Of a stretch of 38,160 nucleotides of DNA, positions 1-9,983 are shown one piece after another (position 1 is the first letter of the stretch; each line of letters opens with the position of its first letter). The notes beneath the pieces are model-generated. The model was not told where the DNA came from, made no database searches, and worked only from the letters and a program-made list of their open reading frames with translations. The position numbers were made by a program, and so were the translations under genes. The stretch lies in NCBI GenBank assembly GCA_029052015.1, contig JAIDJW010000001.1, positions 1 through 38,160 on the forward strand, read 5' to 3'. The DNA comes from Paramuribaculum sp. Its GTDB lineage: Bacteria; Bacteroidota; Bacteroidia; Bacteroidales; Muribaculaceae.

Positions 1-22
1 TTCGTGGAGCCGTTTCCGACAT
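1..22 (-). CDS. 5' end of a leftward gene, cut by the window edge
   Basis: An ATG at 22-20 on the minus strand opens a frame reading MSETAPR before the window ends. A GGAG lies 3 bases upstream, and a promoter-like element is placed about 40 bases before the start. The same frame is open further upstream and could instead begin at a TTG about 36 bases earlier. Seven codons are too few to name a product. This could also be a non-coding transcript. Confidence 0.35.
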
Positions 23-67
23 CACTCCGGCAGCCTCCGCCGCCGTGCCCTTTCTCAAAAGCGAGTG

Positions 68-98
68 CAAAGTTAGATATTCCAATTTTAATACGCAA
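68..98 (-). promoter_or_regulatory. Bacteroidetes-type promoter, leftward
   Basis: On the minus strand there is a TTG at 98-96, a 20-bp spacer, and TAACTTTG at 75-68. This matches the Bacteroidetes primary-sigma pattern (-33 TTG, -7 TAnnTTTG). It would start a transcript near position 61 running off the left edge, with a leader of about 40 bases before the ATG at 22. Confidence 0.6.
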
Positions 99-245
99 GA
101 GATACACTCTTATTTTAACACTTATTTTCACAATTTCTTCTTTTAGCCCTTTTGCCGATGACATCGCCGCAGTGGAAAAACGTTCTTTATACATCTAACA
201 TACAACCTATTGCCTACATCCGTCGCCGCAAGTCTTGTTTATTTT

Positions 246-253
246 TAGATTTG
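246..253 (+). promoter_or_regulatory. Possible -7 element of the DUF1460 gene
   Basis: TAGATTTG fits the TAnnTTTG -7 consensus and lies 18 bases before the start codon at 272. No TTG is found 19-21 bases upstream, so only half of the promoter is seen. Confidence 0.35.
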
Positions 254-271
254 TGCGTATTTTCGTAGCGT

Positions 272-1144
272 ATGAGACGATTTTATATATTAATAAGGTG
301 TGCGGCGGCGGCCATTGCGATTGCAACGGCGGCAGACAACTGTGCTTTGGCTGTGACTCCCTCACAGGTTTTGTTTAACAATGTGGCAAACGACACCACG
401 GAGATTACGAATATTCTTGTTGAAAATTCGAATAATTCGCCGATAGCGAACGAGCTGATGGTGAATATTGGCAAGTATTTTATAGATGTGCCTTATAAAC
501 CGGGGACTCTTGACGGCGACACTGAGGAGCTGAGAGTGAATCTGCAAGGGATGGACTGCACTACATTTGTTGAAAATGTGACAGCCTTGGCGATGACGAT
601 ACTGGAAAGAAGGAGTTCATGGATTGATTTTGTGTATAATCTCGAACGTATCAGGTATAGGGGCGGAAACATGAAGGATTATGCCTCACGCCTGCACTAT
701 GTGAGTGACTGGATTCTTGATAATTCCCACAAAGGCATTGTGACTGAGGTTACAGACAGGGTGGGCAATCCGAAGTATCAGATAAAGACTCTTGATTTTA
801 TGACTGTGAACAGGGACAACTATGCCGCCCTGACTGACAGCGCTGTATTTGAGAGCATGAAAAACGCTCAAATCGGCTACAGATCACATAAGTTTCCTTA
901 TATAAAGAGCAGTGAAGCTGATAACGCGGCTATTACGCCCGGAGATATCATAGCCATAACGAGCAAGACTCCCGGGCTTGATGTGAGCCATGTCGGAGTC
1001 GCAGTGGAGGTCAACGGCAAAATACATCTGCTGCATGCGTCAAGCAAAGAAGGGAAGGTTTGCATCAGCAGTTTACCTCTGGGCGAGTATCTGAGGCGCA
1101 ACCGCAATGCTACCGGAATAAGGGTTGTGCGCCTACGCAACTAA
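272..1144 (+). CDS. Secreted DUF1460 protein (N-acetylmuramoyl-L-alanine amidase-like)
   Basis: This 290-residue protein begins with a signal peptide: RR, a hydrophobic Ala/Ile stretch, and a likely cleavage near residue 27. The mature part carries the hallmarks of the DUF1460 family, which has an NlpC/P60-like papain fold. These are a Cys in GMDCTTFVEN (Cys96, probable nucleophile), LHYVSDWILDN, GDIIAI, and a His in LDVSHVG (His240), followed by LLHASS. Family members are thought to act on peptidoglycan or muropeptides outside the cytoplasm. The exact bond cut is not shown by the sequence. The gene stands alone, with a strong terminator 43 bases after its stop. The first ATG is used because it gives a complete signal peptide. 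Confidence 0.88.
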   Translation: MRRFYILIRCAAAAIAIATAADNCALAVTPSQVLFNNVANDTTEITNILVENSNNSPIANELMVNIGKYFIDVPYKPGTLDGDTEELRVNLQGMDCTTFVENVTALAMTILERRSSWIDFVYNLERIRYRGGNMKDYASRLHYVSDWILDNSHKGIVTEVTDRVGNPKYQIKTLDFMTVNRDNYAALTDSAVFESMKNAQIGYRSHKFPYIKSSEADNAAITPGDIIAITSKTPGLDVSHVGVAVEVNGKIHLLHASSKEGKVCISSLPLGEYLRRNRNATGIRVVRLRN

Positions 1145-1187
1145 TCCGTAGCACACATTAAAAGCGAGGTCCATTTCATAAAAATAA

Positions 1188-1227
1188 ACAAGCCGAGACT
1201 TCTTTTGGGTGTCTCGGCTTGTTTTTT
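1188..1227. terminator. Strong bidirectional intrinsic terminator
   Basis: A perfect 12-bp inverted repeat (1188-1199 and 1211-1222) encloses an 11-base loop. It is followed by a T-run at 1222-1227 on the plus strand and a T-rich stretch on the minus strand. It lies between the ends of the convergent DUF1460 and enolase genes and can serve both. Confidence 0.92.
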
Positions 1228-1261
1228 ATGTATTTATGCAGCTATGGGGCTGCTGTATGCT

Positions 1262-2599
<1,338 letters not shown>

Positions 2600-2648
2600 T
2601 TATAAGTTATTGCTTTAATAGTCCCTTTTTATATTTCAGGTATCGTTG

Positions 2649-2656
2649 CAAAGATA
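2649..2656 (-). promoter_or_regulatory. -7 element of the eno promoter
   Basis: TATCTTTG on the minus strand fits TAnnTTTG. It sits 76 bases upstream of the eno start, inside the 225-base rplQ-eno gap. No TTG is found at the right distance, so the -33 half is weak or absent. Confidence 0.5.
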
Positions 2657-2734
2657 GTAAATATTGGCGGATTGTTGAGCGTTGCGTTAGGGTTATTTAT
2701 CTGTTTTTACATGACGGCAACGGTTTGAATACAA

Positions 2735-2769
2735 TTCAGGCTGCCTGTTCATCAAACAGACAGCCTGAA
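2735..2769 (-). terminator. Hairpin after rplQ, likely end of the alpha cluster
   Basis: Arms at 2735-2743 (TTCAGGCTG) and 2761-2769 (CAGCCTGAA) pair over 9 bp. The stem extends inward by about 4-5 more pairs, including one G-U. It lies 29 bases past the rplQ stop. The tract that follows on the minus strand is only moderately T-rich, so termination may be partial. Confidence 0.65.
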
Positions 2770-2797
2770 AAATATATCGCGTTAATCCTTTCCTGGA

Positions 2798-3301
2798 TTA
2801 TTCTGCGGCTTTTTCTGCCTCAGGTTCTGCTGCGGGGAGCTCGGTAGCGGGTGCTGCAGCTTTGTCGGCTGCGGGCTTGCTTGAGCGGCGGCTGCGACGT
2901 GTGCGGCCTTCTTTCTTGGCGCCTTTGTCCTTGAGCATGTTTTCGTTGTAGTCAACGAGCTCTATGAAGCAAACCTTGGCGTTGTCGCCGAGGCGGTTGC
3001 CGGTTTTGAGGATACGGGTGTAACCGCCATTGCGCTCGGCGATTTTCTGCGCTACCTCGCGGAAAAGTTCGGTAACAGCGTCTTTGTTCTGAAGGTAGCT
3101 GAACACGAGGCGGCGATTGGCCATTGTGTCGTTTTTGGCGCGGTTGATCAGTGGCTCTGCATACATGCGGAGTGCTTTAGCCTTAGCCAATGTTGTGAAA
3201 ATGCGCTTGCGCATAATCAGGGCGATTGTCATATTGGCGAGCAGTGCGTCGCGGTGAGCCTTCTTGCGTCCGAGATGGTTGAAGTTTTTATTGTGTCTCA
3301 T
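2798..3301 (-). CDS. rplQ: 50S ribosomal protein L17 (bL17) with a charged C-terminal tail
   Basis: The core begins [17 protein letters not shown], the L17 signature, and ends near residue 123. A tail of about 44 residues follows: first basic (RTRRSRR), then Ala/Pro/Glu-rich and acidic at the end. Most bacterial L17 proteins stop near residues 120-130, so the tail makes this one 167 residues long. Extended L17 tails are common in Bacteroidetes as far as I know. This is the last gene of the alpha cluster, 6 bases after rpoA. Confidence 0.95.
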   Translation of the reverse strand: MRHNKNFNHLGRKKAHRDALLANMTIALIMRKRIFTTLAKAKALRMYAEPLINRAKNDTMANRRLVFSYLQNKDAVTELFREVAQKIAERNGGYTRILKTGNRLGDNAKVCFIELVDYNENMLKDKGAKKEGRTRRSRRSSKPAADKAAAPATELPAAEPEAEKAAE

Positions 3302-3307
3302 CGTTCT

Positions 3308-4300
3308 TTACTCTTTATCTAATTTGTATTTTGAAATATCCATGCCAAACGAGAGGTTGAGGTTGGCAAGGAGTTCGTCGAGTTCTGTAAGCGACTTTTT
3401 GCCGAAGTTGCGGAATTTCAGCAGGTCTGTCTTATTGAAAACGACGAGTTCACCAAGGGTTTCCACTTCTGCACTCTTGAGGCAGTTGAGCGCACGCACA
3501 CTGAGATCCATGTCAACGAGTTTTGACTTGAGGAGCTGGCGCATGTGGAGCACTTCTTCATCGAATTCCTCATTACCTTCTGTCTCTGCTGCCTCGAGTG
3601 TGATTTTCTCATCGGAGAAAAGCATGAAGTGGTAAATGAGTATCTTCGCGGCTTCCTTAAGGGCGTCCTTGGGAAGGATAGAGCCATTTGTGGTGATTTC
3701 GAGCGTTAGCTTGTCGTAGTCGGTCTTCTGGTCTACACGGAAGTTGTCGACAGTGTATTTCACATTCTTGATGGGGGTGTAGATTGAGTCGATGGCGATG
3801 ATGTTTACATCGTCGGCCGGAACTTCATTTTCCTCTGCGGGAACCCATCCGCGCCCCTTGTTGATTGTGAGCTCGATATTAAAGCTTGCGCCCGGATCCA
3901 GATGACAGATTACGAGGTCGGGGTTGAGTACTTCAAATCCGGCGAGGGCTTTGCCTATGTCTCCGGCTTTGAAAACTTCCTGCCCTGACACGGTTATCCT
4001 GGCCTTTTCGTTTTCGGCATCCTCACTTGTGCGTTTGAGATCGACCTTCTTGAGGTTTAGAATGATGTTGGTAACATCTTCCTTGACTCCGGGCACTGTA
4101 TCAAACTCGTGCTTGACTCCATCAATTCTTATAGAAGAGATGGCATAGCCTTCGAGAGAGGAGAGAAGTATGCGACGAAGGGCATTGCCGATTGTGATTC
4201 CGTAGCCGGGCTCGAGAGGTTTGAACTCAAATTTGCCGTAGTGATTGTCGGCCTCCAACATCAGGACCTTGTCAGGCTTTTGAAATGCTAATATAGCCAT
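3308..4300 (-). CDS. rpoA: DNA-directed RNA polymerase subunit alpha
   Basis: This 330-residue alpha subunit nucleates RNA polymerase assembly. The N-terminal dimerisation domain (about 1-235) includes [21 protein letters not shown]. The linker is acidic (NEEFDEE). The C-terminal domain (about 255-320) has two helix-hairpin-helix-like segments, [19 protein letters not shown] and [19 protein letters not shown], for DNA and regulator contacts. It sits between rpsD and rplQ, the conserved alpha-cluster order, so its synthesis is tied to ribosomal protein genes. Confidence 0.98.
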   Translation of the reverse strand: MAILAFQKPDKVLMLEADNHYGKFEFKPLEPGYGITIGNALRRILLSSLEGYAISSIRIDGVKHEFDTVPGVKEDVTNIILNLKKVDLKRTSEDAENEKARITVSGQEVFKAGDIGKALAGFEVLNPDLVICHLDPGASFNIELTINKGRGWVPAEENEVPADDVNIIAIDSIYTPIKNVKYTVDNFRVDQKTDYDKLTLEITTNGSILPKDALKEAAKILIYHFMLFSDEKITLEAAETEGNEEFDEEVLHMRQLLKSKLVDMDLSVRALNCLKSAEVETLGELVVFNKTDLLKFRNFGKKSLTELDELLANLNLSFGMDISKYKLDKE

Positions 4301-4319
4301 GTGGATCTGGTGTTAAAGA

Positions 4320-4925
4320 TTATTTGGAGTAGAGCTCTACGATGAGCTGTTCCTTAATATTTTCGGGGATATCCTCGCGTGCAGGCACATGCAGAAGTTT
4401 GCCTGCCTTTGCTGATTCATCCCATTCAAGCCAAGGATATTTGCTGTGGTTGAATCCTGCGAGTGCGTCGGCGATAACTTCGAGTGACTTTGATTTTTCA
4501 CGCACAGCGATAACATCACCGGGCTTAACTGCGTATGATGCCACGTTTACAACCTGTCCGTTGACAGTGATGTGGCGATGGAGCACGAGCTGACGGGCAG
4601 CTGCGCGTGTGGGTGCTATGCCGAGGCGATAAACGATGTTGTCGAGGCGACCTTCAAGGAGCTGAAGGAGCACTTCGCCGGTGATACCTTTTGTGCGCGA
4701 TGCTTTGTCGAAGAGGTTGTGGAACTGCTTCTCAAGCACGCCGTAGGTGTATTTTGCTTTCTGCTTCTCGCGAAGCTGCACGCCATACTCGGATGTCTTG
4801 CGACGCTTGTTGGCGCCGTGCTGTCCCGGGGGGAAGTTTTTCTTGGCGAGCACTTTGTCTTCGCCGAAGATGGGTTCGCCGAATTTGCGGGCGATTTTAG
4901 TCTTGGGGCCGGTATATCTTGCCAT
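4320..4925 (-). CDS. rpsD: 30S ribosomal protein S4 (uS4), cysteine-free form
   Basis: At 201 residues this is a primary 16S rRNA-binding protein and assembly initiator. The N-terminus ([20 protein letters not shown]) lacks the zinc-binding cysteines found in some S4 proteins. The S4 RNA-binding domain follows (about residues 92-155: [25 protein letters not shown]). The gene is preceded by an unusual 164-base gap that contains a hairpin; in other bacteria S4 represses its own operon through such leaders. Confidence 0.97.
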   Translation of the reverse strand: MARYTGPKTKIARKFGEPIFGEDKVLAKKNFPPGQHGANKRRKTSEYGVQLREKQKAKYTYGVLEKQFHNLFDKASRTKGITGEVLLQLLEGRLDNIVYRLGIAPTRAAARQLVLHRHITVNGQVVNVASYAVKPGDVIAVREKSKSLEVIADALAGFNHSKYPWLEWDESAKAGKLLHVPAREDIPENIKEQLIVELYSK

Positions 4926-4976
4926 TTTGTTATCGTTTGTTATGCGGATATCCGTCTGTTATGTCCAATGCGTGCA

Positions 4977-5023
4977 GCCGCGACCACAGAGAGGTGAATT
5001 AAATATGGTCAAATTCACGCGGC
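4977..5023 (-). promoter_or_regulatory. Structured leader upstream of rpsD (possible S4 control site)
   Basis: In the 164-base rpsK-rpsD gap, the minus-strand RNA can form a 6-bp outer stem (4977-4982 with 5018-5023, GCCGCG/CGCGGC). It can also form a 7-bp inner stem (4994-5000 with 5012-5018, GTGAATT/AATTCAC) with an 11-base loop; the two share one base. No T-run follows, so it does not look like a terminator. A role in S4 autoregulation is inferred only from position. Confidence 0.4.
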
Positions 5024-5089
5024 GGGACAAATCTTCGGGATTTCCTGAAATAAAGTGATTGCTGTTTTTGCTATATAATGTAAGAGTGT

Positions 5090-5479
5090 TCAGACTCTTC
5101 TGCGCTTGGGAGGACGGCATCCGTTGTGAGGCAGCGGTGTAACGTCAACGATTTCGGTGACTTCGATGCCTGCTCCGTGGATGGTGCGGATAGCGGACTC
5201 ACGTCCGTTGCCGGGTCCTTTGACATACGCTTTCACTTTGCGGAGGCCAAGGTCGTAAGCTGTCTTGGCGCAGTCCTGCGCTGCCATCTGTGCGGCGTAG
5301 GGAGTATTTTTCTTAGAGCCTCTGAAACCCATCTTGCCGGCGCTTGACCATGAGATGACCTGACCTTCTGAATTGGCGAGGCATACGATGATGTTGTTGA
5401 ACGAGGAATGTACATGAAGCTGGCCGGCGGCATCAACTTTGACATTTCTCTTTTTAGCTGCGACTGTCTTTTTTGCCAT
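5090..5479 (-). CDS. rpsK: 30S ribosomal protein S11 (uS11)
   Basis: This 129-residue protein lies on the platform near the E-site mRNA exit. Typical segments are [39 protein letters not shown], and the C-terminal [18 protein letters not shown]. It lies 9 bases after rpsM in the usual alpha-cluster order. Confidence 0.98.
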   Translation of the reverse strand: MAKKTVAAKKRNVKVDAAGQLHVHSSFNNIIVCLANSEGQVISWSSAGKMGFRGSKKNTPYAAQMAAQDCAKTAYDLGLRKVKAYVKGPGNGRESAIRTIHGAGIEVTEIVDVTPLPHNGCRPPKRRRV

Positions 5480-5488
5480 ATTATTTTA

Positions 5489-5869
5489 TTATTTTGTAGC
5501 TTTCTTCTTGTTAGCAACGGTTTTCTTGCGTCCTTTGCGGGTGCGGGCGTTGTTTTTGGTGCTCTGTCCGCGCACGGGGAGTCCGTTGCGGTGACGGATG
5601 CCGCGGTAGCAGCCTATGTCCATGAGACGCTTGATGTTGAGCTGGATTTCGCTACGGAGGTCTCCCTCTACCTTATGCTCTGCGCCGATGACTTCGCGGA
5701 CTTTAGCAGCCTGGTCATCAGTCCAGTCCTTTACTTTGATATCTTTGTCAACGCCTGCTTTCTCAAGAATTGATTTTGCGGCGCTCCGGCCGATGCCGAA
5801 GATGTATGTCAAGGCTATTTCACCTCTCTTGTTCTGGGGGAGGTCAACTCCCACGATACGTACTGCCAT
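5489..5869 (-). CDS. rpsM: 30S ribosomal protein S13 (uS13)
   Basis: This 126-residue protein of the 30S head forms bridges to the 50S and contacts P-site tRNA. Signatures are [13 protein letters not shown]-like (here [20 protein letters not shown]), a helix-two-turn-helix region, and the basic C-terminal tail [16 protein letters not shown] that reaches tRNA. It is the first gene of the alpha cluster. A -7-like motif precedes it. Confidence 0.98.
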   Translation of the reverse strand: MAVRIVGVDLPQNKRGEIALTYIFGIGRSAAKSILEKAGVDKDIKVKDWTDDQAAKVREVIGAEHKVEGDLRSEIQLNIKRLMDIGCYRGIRHRNGLPVRGQSTKNNARTRKGRKKTVANKKKATK

Positions 5870-5890
5870 ATTCTGACTTTATTTTTTTTG

Positions 5891-5898
5891 CAAAATTA
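5891..5898 (-). promoter_or_regulatory. Possible internal promoter of the alpha cluster
   Basis: TAATTTTG on the minus strand fits the -7 consensus and sits in the 35-base rpmJ-rpsM gap, 22 bases before the rpsM start. No TTG is seen 19-21 bases upstream, so it may be chance in AT-rich DNA. Confidence 0.3.
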
Positions 5899-5904
5899 GT
5901 AATT

Positions 5905-6021
5905 TTATCCTTGACGCTGCTTGTACTTCGGATTTTTCTTGTTAATTACATAAAGGCGTCCTTTGCGGCGGACTATTTTGCTGTCCGGAGTGCGCTTTTT
6001 TACTGAAGCTCTTACTTTCAT
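5905..6021 (-). CDS. rpmJ: 50S ribosomal protein L36 (bL36), cysteine-free form
   Basis: A 38-codon gene reads [19 protein letters not shown] and ends NPKYKQRQG, the usual L36 ends and length. The positions that carry zinc-binding cysteines in the C+ form of L36 are replaced by Lys, Thr, Ser and Asn, so this is the zinc-independent type. It lies between infA and rpsM, the usual location. Confidence 0.96.
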   Translation of the reverse strand: MKVRASVKKRTPDSKIVRRKGRLYVINKKNPKYKQRQG

Positions 6022-6042
6022 CTCTTTATTTCGTTTTTTTGA

Positions 6043-6261
6043 TTATTTGTATCTGAAGGCGATTCGGCCTTTGGAGAGGTCGTAAGGCGACATCTCTACT
6101 CTTACTTTGTCGCCGGGGAGTATCTTGATGTAGTGCATTCTCATTTTGCCTGAAATATGCGCGGTTATTTCATGACCGTTTTCAAGCTCTACACGAAACA
6201 TAGCATTCGATAGTGCCTCTACAATTACTCCGTCCTGTTCTATTGCAGCTTGCTTTGCCAT
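6043..6261 (-). CDS. infA: Translation initiation factor IF-1
   Basis: At 72 residues this is a single S1/OB-fold domain. Motifs are [38 protein letters not shown] and the end [14 protein letters not shown]-1 occupies the A site of the 30S subunit and helps IF-2 and IF-3 during start selection. It lies 7 bases after map. No Shine-Dalgarno sequence is visible upstream. Confidence 0.98.
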   Translation of the reverse strand: MAKQAAIEQDGVIVEALSNAMFRVELENGHEITAHISGKMRMHYIKILPGDKVRVEMSPYDLSKGRIAFRYK

Positions 6262-6268
6262 ACTGATG

Positions 6269-7051
6269 TCAGATAAATCTTTGTTGCAACACTTCTTTGA
6301 TATAGTCGTAGGTTGTGAGTATCTCCGGTGTCAACCCATTGACGGCGATGGTGTGCTCATAGTGGGCGGATGGTTTGCGGTCGCGGGTGCGGCACGTCCA
6401 ACCGTCTTTCTCTATGATTACATTACGCGCGCCGAGGTTAATCATCGGCTCTATTGCAAGACACATTCCGTTTCTAAGAATGGGTCCTGTGGACTTGCGC
6501 CCGTAGTTGGGGATTTCGGGGTCCTCGTGCATGCTCTTGCCTATGCCGTGCCCGCACATCTCGCGGACAACGCTGTAGCCTCTGCTCTCGCAGTAGGTCT
6601 GCACGGTGTTTGATATATCGCCGATACGGTTGCCCTCTTTAGCTGCCTCAATACCCATGTAGAGTGATTCTTTGGTGGTTCTACACAGGGCTGCGATTTC
6701 CGGCGAGATTTCTCCGACCGGGAATGTGTAGCACATGTCTCCGTTGTAGCCGTCGATGTCGACAACTATGTCTGTGCCGAGTATATCGCCTTCGCGCAGG
6801 GCGTAGTTTGAGGGGAAACCATGGACGACAATCTCGTTGACTTCCCAGCACACGGCAGCGGGGAAGCCGCCGTAGCCCAGACAGGCCGGGCGGCCTCCGT
6901 TGTCGTGAATGAACTCGCGGGCAATGCTTTCAAGCCTGTTGGTTGTAACGCCTGGCTGAATCCATTTTGCAAGCTCGCCGAGTGTCTGACTGGCGAGTGT
7001 GCACGCGGCACGCATTTTTTCGAGTTCTGTAGGTGTCTTGAGATATATCAT
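6269..7051 (-). CDS. map: Methionine aminopeptidase, type I
   Basis: This enzyme removes the initiator Met from nascent proteins at the ribosome exit. It has 260 residues and no N-terminal extension. The five metal ligands of the pita-bread fold are present: Asp94 and Asp105 ([14 protein letters not shown]), His168 ([11 protein letters not shown]), Glu201 (AIEPMIN) and Glu232 (YEHTIAV). It lies between secY and infA, the common arrangement in the spc cluster of this phylum. Confidence 0.98.
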   Translation of the reverse strand: MIYLKTPTELEKMRAACTLASQTLGELAKWIQPGVTTNRLESIAREFIHDNGGRPACLGYGGFPAAVCWEVNEIVVHGFPSNYALREGDILGTDIVVDIDGYNGDMCYTFPVGEISPEIAALCRTTKESLYMGIEAAKEGNRIGDISNTVQTYCESRGYSVVREMCGHGIGKSMHEDPEIPNYGRKSTGPILRNGMCLAIEPMINLGARNVIIEKDGWTCRTRDRKPSAHYEHTIAVNGLTPEILTTYDYIKEVLQQRFI

Positions 7052-7079
7052 CTTGACAGTTGCAATTCTGATTGAAATA

Positions 7080-8438
7080 TCAATAGGCGCTGCCTGTGGT
7101 GCGACCTTTTATTTTACCTTCCTTCATGAGGCCGTCATAGTGGTGCATCATAAGGTGGCTCTCGATCTGCTGGAGGGTGTCGAGCACTACTCCCACGAGA
7201 ATCAACAGTGATGTTCCTCCGAAGAACTGCGCGAAGTTCTGGCTGATGCCGAAGAAGCGCGCGAAGGCCGGGAGAATGGCCACAATGCCGAGGAAGAGCG
7301 ATCCGGGGAGTGTGATTCTCGACATGATGGAGTCGAGATATTCCGCAGTCGCCTTGCCCGGCTTGACGCCAGGAATGAATCCGTTGTTGCGTTTCATGTC
7401 CTCTGCCATCTGGGTGGGACGCACTGTGATGGCTGTGTAGAAGTATGTGAAGGCAACAATCATAAGGAAGTAGACAAGGTTGTACCAGAAGCCGTTAATG
7501 TCAGAGAATGCCGCGAAGAATCCGCTGCCCTGGTCCTGTGAGCCAAAGCCTGACAGGGTGATAGGGATAAACATTATGGCCTGCGCGAAGATGATAGGCA
7601 TCACACCTGCGGCATTTACCTTGAGAGGTATATACTGGCGGGCGCCGCCATACTGACGGTTGCCGACAATGCGCTTTGCATACTGTACGGGCACTTTGCG
7701 TGTTCCCTGAACAAGAAGAACAGCACCGACGGTCACTGCGAAGAGCAGGATGATTTCAACCACAAACATTATCAGACCGCCCTGTGAGCCGGTTGAGCCG
7801 GGCAGACGGCTGATAAATTCGTAGGTGAGAGCCTCCGGCAGACGTGCAATGATGCCGACAAGGATGATGAATGAGATACCGTTGCCTATACCGCGATCTG
7901 TTATTCTTTCACCGAGCCACATGATGAACATCGAGCCTGCGGCGAGGATTACGGTAAGATAAGCTCCGGTCCAGAAGCCCAGGCCTGCTGAAGCGGCGCC
8001 TTGTGTGGCGGCGTTTACCTGGAACTGGATGTTGACCAGGTAGGCGGGACCCTGAAGCAGGAGTATCACCACGGTAAGATAACGTGTGTACTGGTTGAGT
8101 TTCTGGCGTCCGCTCTCCCCTTCTCTCTGCATTTTCTGGAAAGAAGGGAGCACCATGCCGAGCAGCTGTATCATGATGGAGGCAGTGATGTACGGCATGA
8201 TACCGAGGGCGAAGATAGAGGCCTGCGAGAAGGCACCACCGCTAAACATATCGAGCAACTGCATAAGTCCACTCTTGTTGGTGAACTTAGACAGTGCGTC
8301 GAGATCGGCGGGGCTGATGCCGGGAAGCACTACGTAACATCCGAGACGGTAAACAAGTACCAGCAACAGAGTCACGAGAATGCGCTTGCGCAGCTCCTCA
8401 ATCGTCCAGATATTTTTAATTGTTTCTACAAATCTCAT
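7080..8438 (-). CDS. secY: Protein translocase subunit SecY
   Basis: SecY is the channel of the SecYEG translocon. At 452 residues it has about ten transmembrane helices. Recognisable parts are the N-terminal cytoplasmic helix before RILVTLLLVLVYRLG, the plug region ISPADLDALS, the QKMQREGESGRQKLNQYTRYLTV loop shared by SecY proteins, GIGNGISFII in helix 4-5, and PGVKPGKATAEYLD in the ribosome-binding cytoplasmic loop. It follows rplO by 5 bases. Placement among ribosomal genes couples channel and ribosome supply. Confidence 0.98.
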   Translation of the reverse strand: MRFVETIKNIWTIEELRKRILVTLLLVLVYRLGCYVVLPGISPADLDALSKFTNKSGLMQLLDMFSGGAFSQASIFALGIMPYITASIMIQLLGMVLPSFQKMQREGESGRQKLNQYTRYLTVVILLLQGPAYLVNIQFQVNAATQGAASAGLGFWTGAYLTVILAAGSMFIMWLGERITDRGIGNGISFIILVGIIARLPEALTYEFISRLPGSTGSQGGLIMFVVEIILLFAVTVGAVLLVQGTRKVPVQYAKRIVGNRQYGGARQYIPLKVNAAGVMPIIFAQAIMFIPITLSGFGSQDQGSGFFAAFSDINGFWYNLVYFLMIVAFTYFYTAITVRPTQMAEDMKRNNGFIPGVKPGKATAEYLDSIMSRITLPGSLFLGIVAILPAFARFFGISQNFAQFFGGTSLLILVGVVLDTLQQIESHLMMHHYDGLMKEGKIKGRTTGSAY

Positions 8439-8443
8439 TCTTA

Positions 8444-8890
8444 TCAGATTTTATTTATTGAACCGCCGGCATCAACGATAGCTTTCTCGGCAGCCTTTGA
8501 GAAGGCGTTGGCTTCAACAGCCACCGCATGGGTGAGTGTGCCGTTTGCAAGAATCTTGACGAGCTGGTTCTTGCGGATGAGACCTGCAGCGCGGAGCACA
8601 TCAAGTGTGATTTTGTCGATGTTGCCGGCATTTGCTATTTCTTCGATATCAGAAATATTAACTGCTTTGTACTCGACACGGTTGATGTTTTTGAATCCGA
8701 ACTTGGGGAGGCGGCGCTGAAGGGGCATCTGACCACCTTCAAAACCTATCTTGCGGCTGTAGCCGGAGCGTGATTTCGCACCTTTGTGACCACGAGTGGA
8801 AGTTCCGCCTTTGCCGGAGCCGGGACCACGGCCGATGCGGGTTTTACGAGTTACAGATCCAACTGCGGGACGTAGATTACTTAATTCCAT
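8444..8890 (-). CDS. rplO: 50S ribosomal protein L15 (uL15)
   Basis: At 148 residues this is a late-assembly 50S protein. The glycine- and arginine-rich N-terminus (RIGRGPGSGKGGTSTRGHKG) threads into 23S rRNA. A globular domain starts near residue 60 (PKFGFKN). The order rpmD-rplO-secY is the canonical spc arrangement. Confidence 0.97.
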   Translation of the reverse strand: MELSNLRPAVGSVTRKTRIGRGPGSGKGGTSTRGHKGAKSRSGYSRKIGFEGGQMPLQRRLPKFGFKNINRVEYKAVNISDIEEIANAGNIDKITLDVLRAAGLIRKNQLVKILANGTLTHAVAVEANAFSKAAEKAIVDAGGSINKI

Positions 8891-8903
8891 AGTTAGTGTA
8901 AAT

Positions 8904-9083
8904 TTATGCGTTGGTCACTTCTACCAGGTGACGGACTCTGTTAACCATTCCCATCACAGAGGGTGTGTCTTCCTTGACAACCGTGTGATTCATTTTCTTG
9001 AGGCCGAGCGCGTCAAGGGTGCGTTTCTGCACCGCGGGCGCGTTGATGCGGCTCTTTATCTGTTTGATTTTAATCTGTGCCAT
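8904..9083 (-). CDS. rpmD: 50S ribosomal protein L30 (uL30)
   Basis: A 59-codon gene lies between rpsE and rplO. It reads MAQIKIKQIKSRI, then QKRTLDALGLKKMNHTVV and MVNRVRHLVEVTNA, the L30 signature with the usual length. The stop codon lies 13 bases before rplO and the start 14 bases after rpsE. Confidence 0.96.
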   Translation of the reverse strand: MAQIKIKQIKSRINAPAVQKRTLDALGLKKMNHTVVKEDTPSVMGMVNRVRHLVEVTNA

Positions 9084-9097
9084 TGTTATAGAGGGAT

Positions 9098-9616
9098 TTA
9101 TCCGTTAAACACTTGCTCTACCGAGATGCCGCGGTTCTGAGCGACATCAGCGGGTGAACGCATTTCGCCGAGCGCTGCGATTGTAGCCTTGACGAGGTTG
9201 TGGGGGTTGGAAGATCCTTTTGATTTTGCAAGCACGTCGGTGATACCTACGCTCTCGAGCACGGCACGCATGGCACCGCCGGCTTTCACGCCGGTACCGT
9301 GGGATGCGGGCTTGAGTATGATGCGGCTTCCGCCGAACTTCGCAACCTGTTCGTGAGGGATAGTGCCTTTATGCACGGGCACACAGATAAGATTTTTCTT
9401 GGCAGCCTCCACACCTTTAGCGATAGCGGCTGTTACTTCGTTGGCTTTGCCGAGACCGCAGCCGACTATTCCGTCTTCGTTGCCGACAACTACGATGGCA
9501 GCGAAGGTGAATGTGCGTCCGCCTTTGGTCACTTTGGTAACACGGTTGATGGCTACCAGACGGTCCTTAAGCTCAAGATCCGATGTTGACTTAACTTTAT
9601 TGTTTCTTTTTGCCAT
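9098..9616 (-). CDS. rpsE: 30S ribosomal protein S5 (uS5)
   Basis: This 172-residue protein is involved in mRNA entry and decoding fidelity. The double-stranded RNA-binding-like N-domain includes [20 protein letters not shown] and [17 protein letters not shown]. The C-domain has the S5 signature [20 protein letters not shown]. It sits between rplR and rpmD. Confidence 0.98.
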   Translation of the reverse strand: MAKRNNKVKSTSDLELKDRLVAINRVTKVTKGGRTFTFAAIVVVGNEDGIVGCGLGKANEVTAAIAKGVEAAKKNLICVPVHKGTIPHEQVAKFGGSRIILKPASHGTGVKAGGAMRAVLESVGITDVLAKSKGSSNPHNLVKATIAALGEMRSPADVAQNRGISVEQVFNG

Positions 9617-9621
9617 GATTG

Positions 9622-9963
9622 TTAAAATTTAAGACCGCCGTTGCGTGCTGCATCAGCCAATGATTTAACTCTGCCGTGGAAAAGATAGCCGTTACGGTCA
9701 AATACCACTTCTGTGATTCCGGCCGCGATAGCTTTTTGCGCGATGGCCTCGCCGACTTTGGCTGCTATCTCGCATTTTGTGCCTTCTTCGATGCCTTTTG
9801 ATGAGGCTGACACAAGGGTGTTGCCTGCGAGGTCGTCGATAAGCTGCACGTAGATCTGCTTGTTGCTGCGGAACACGCTCATGCGGGGACGCGCTGCTGT
9901 TCCGGAAATCTTGCCGCGGATGCGGGCTTTGATTTTATTTCTTCTTTGTATCTTGGAGATCAT
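9622..9963 (-). CDS. rplR: 50S ribosomal protein L18 (uL18)
   Basis: At 113 residues this is the 5S rRNA-binding protein of the central protuberance, acting with L5. The basic N-terminus ([20 protein letters not shown]) precedes [17 protein letters not shown] and ends [15 protein letters not shown], a standard L18 tail. The gene is 20 bases after rplF. Confidence 0.97.
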   Translation of the reverse strand: MISKIQRRNKIKARIRGKISGTAARPRMSVFRSNKQIYVQLIDDLAGNTLVSASSKGIEEGTKCEIAAKVGEAIAQKAIAAGITEVVFDRNGYLFHGRVKSLADAARNGGLKF

Positions 9964-9983
9964 GATTTTGCGTCGTTTAAAAA

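Noticed and set aside
8001-8720. 239-codon frame on the plus strand opposite secY and rplO
   Set aside because: It spans two well-supported genes on the other strand and has no family features.
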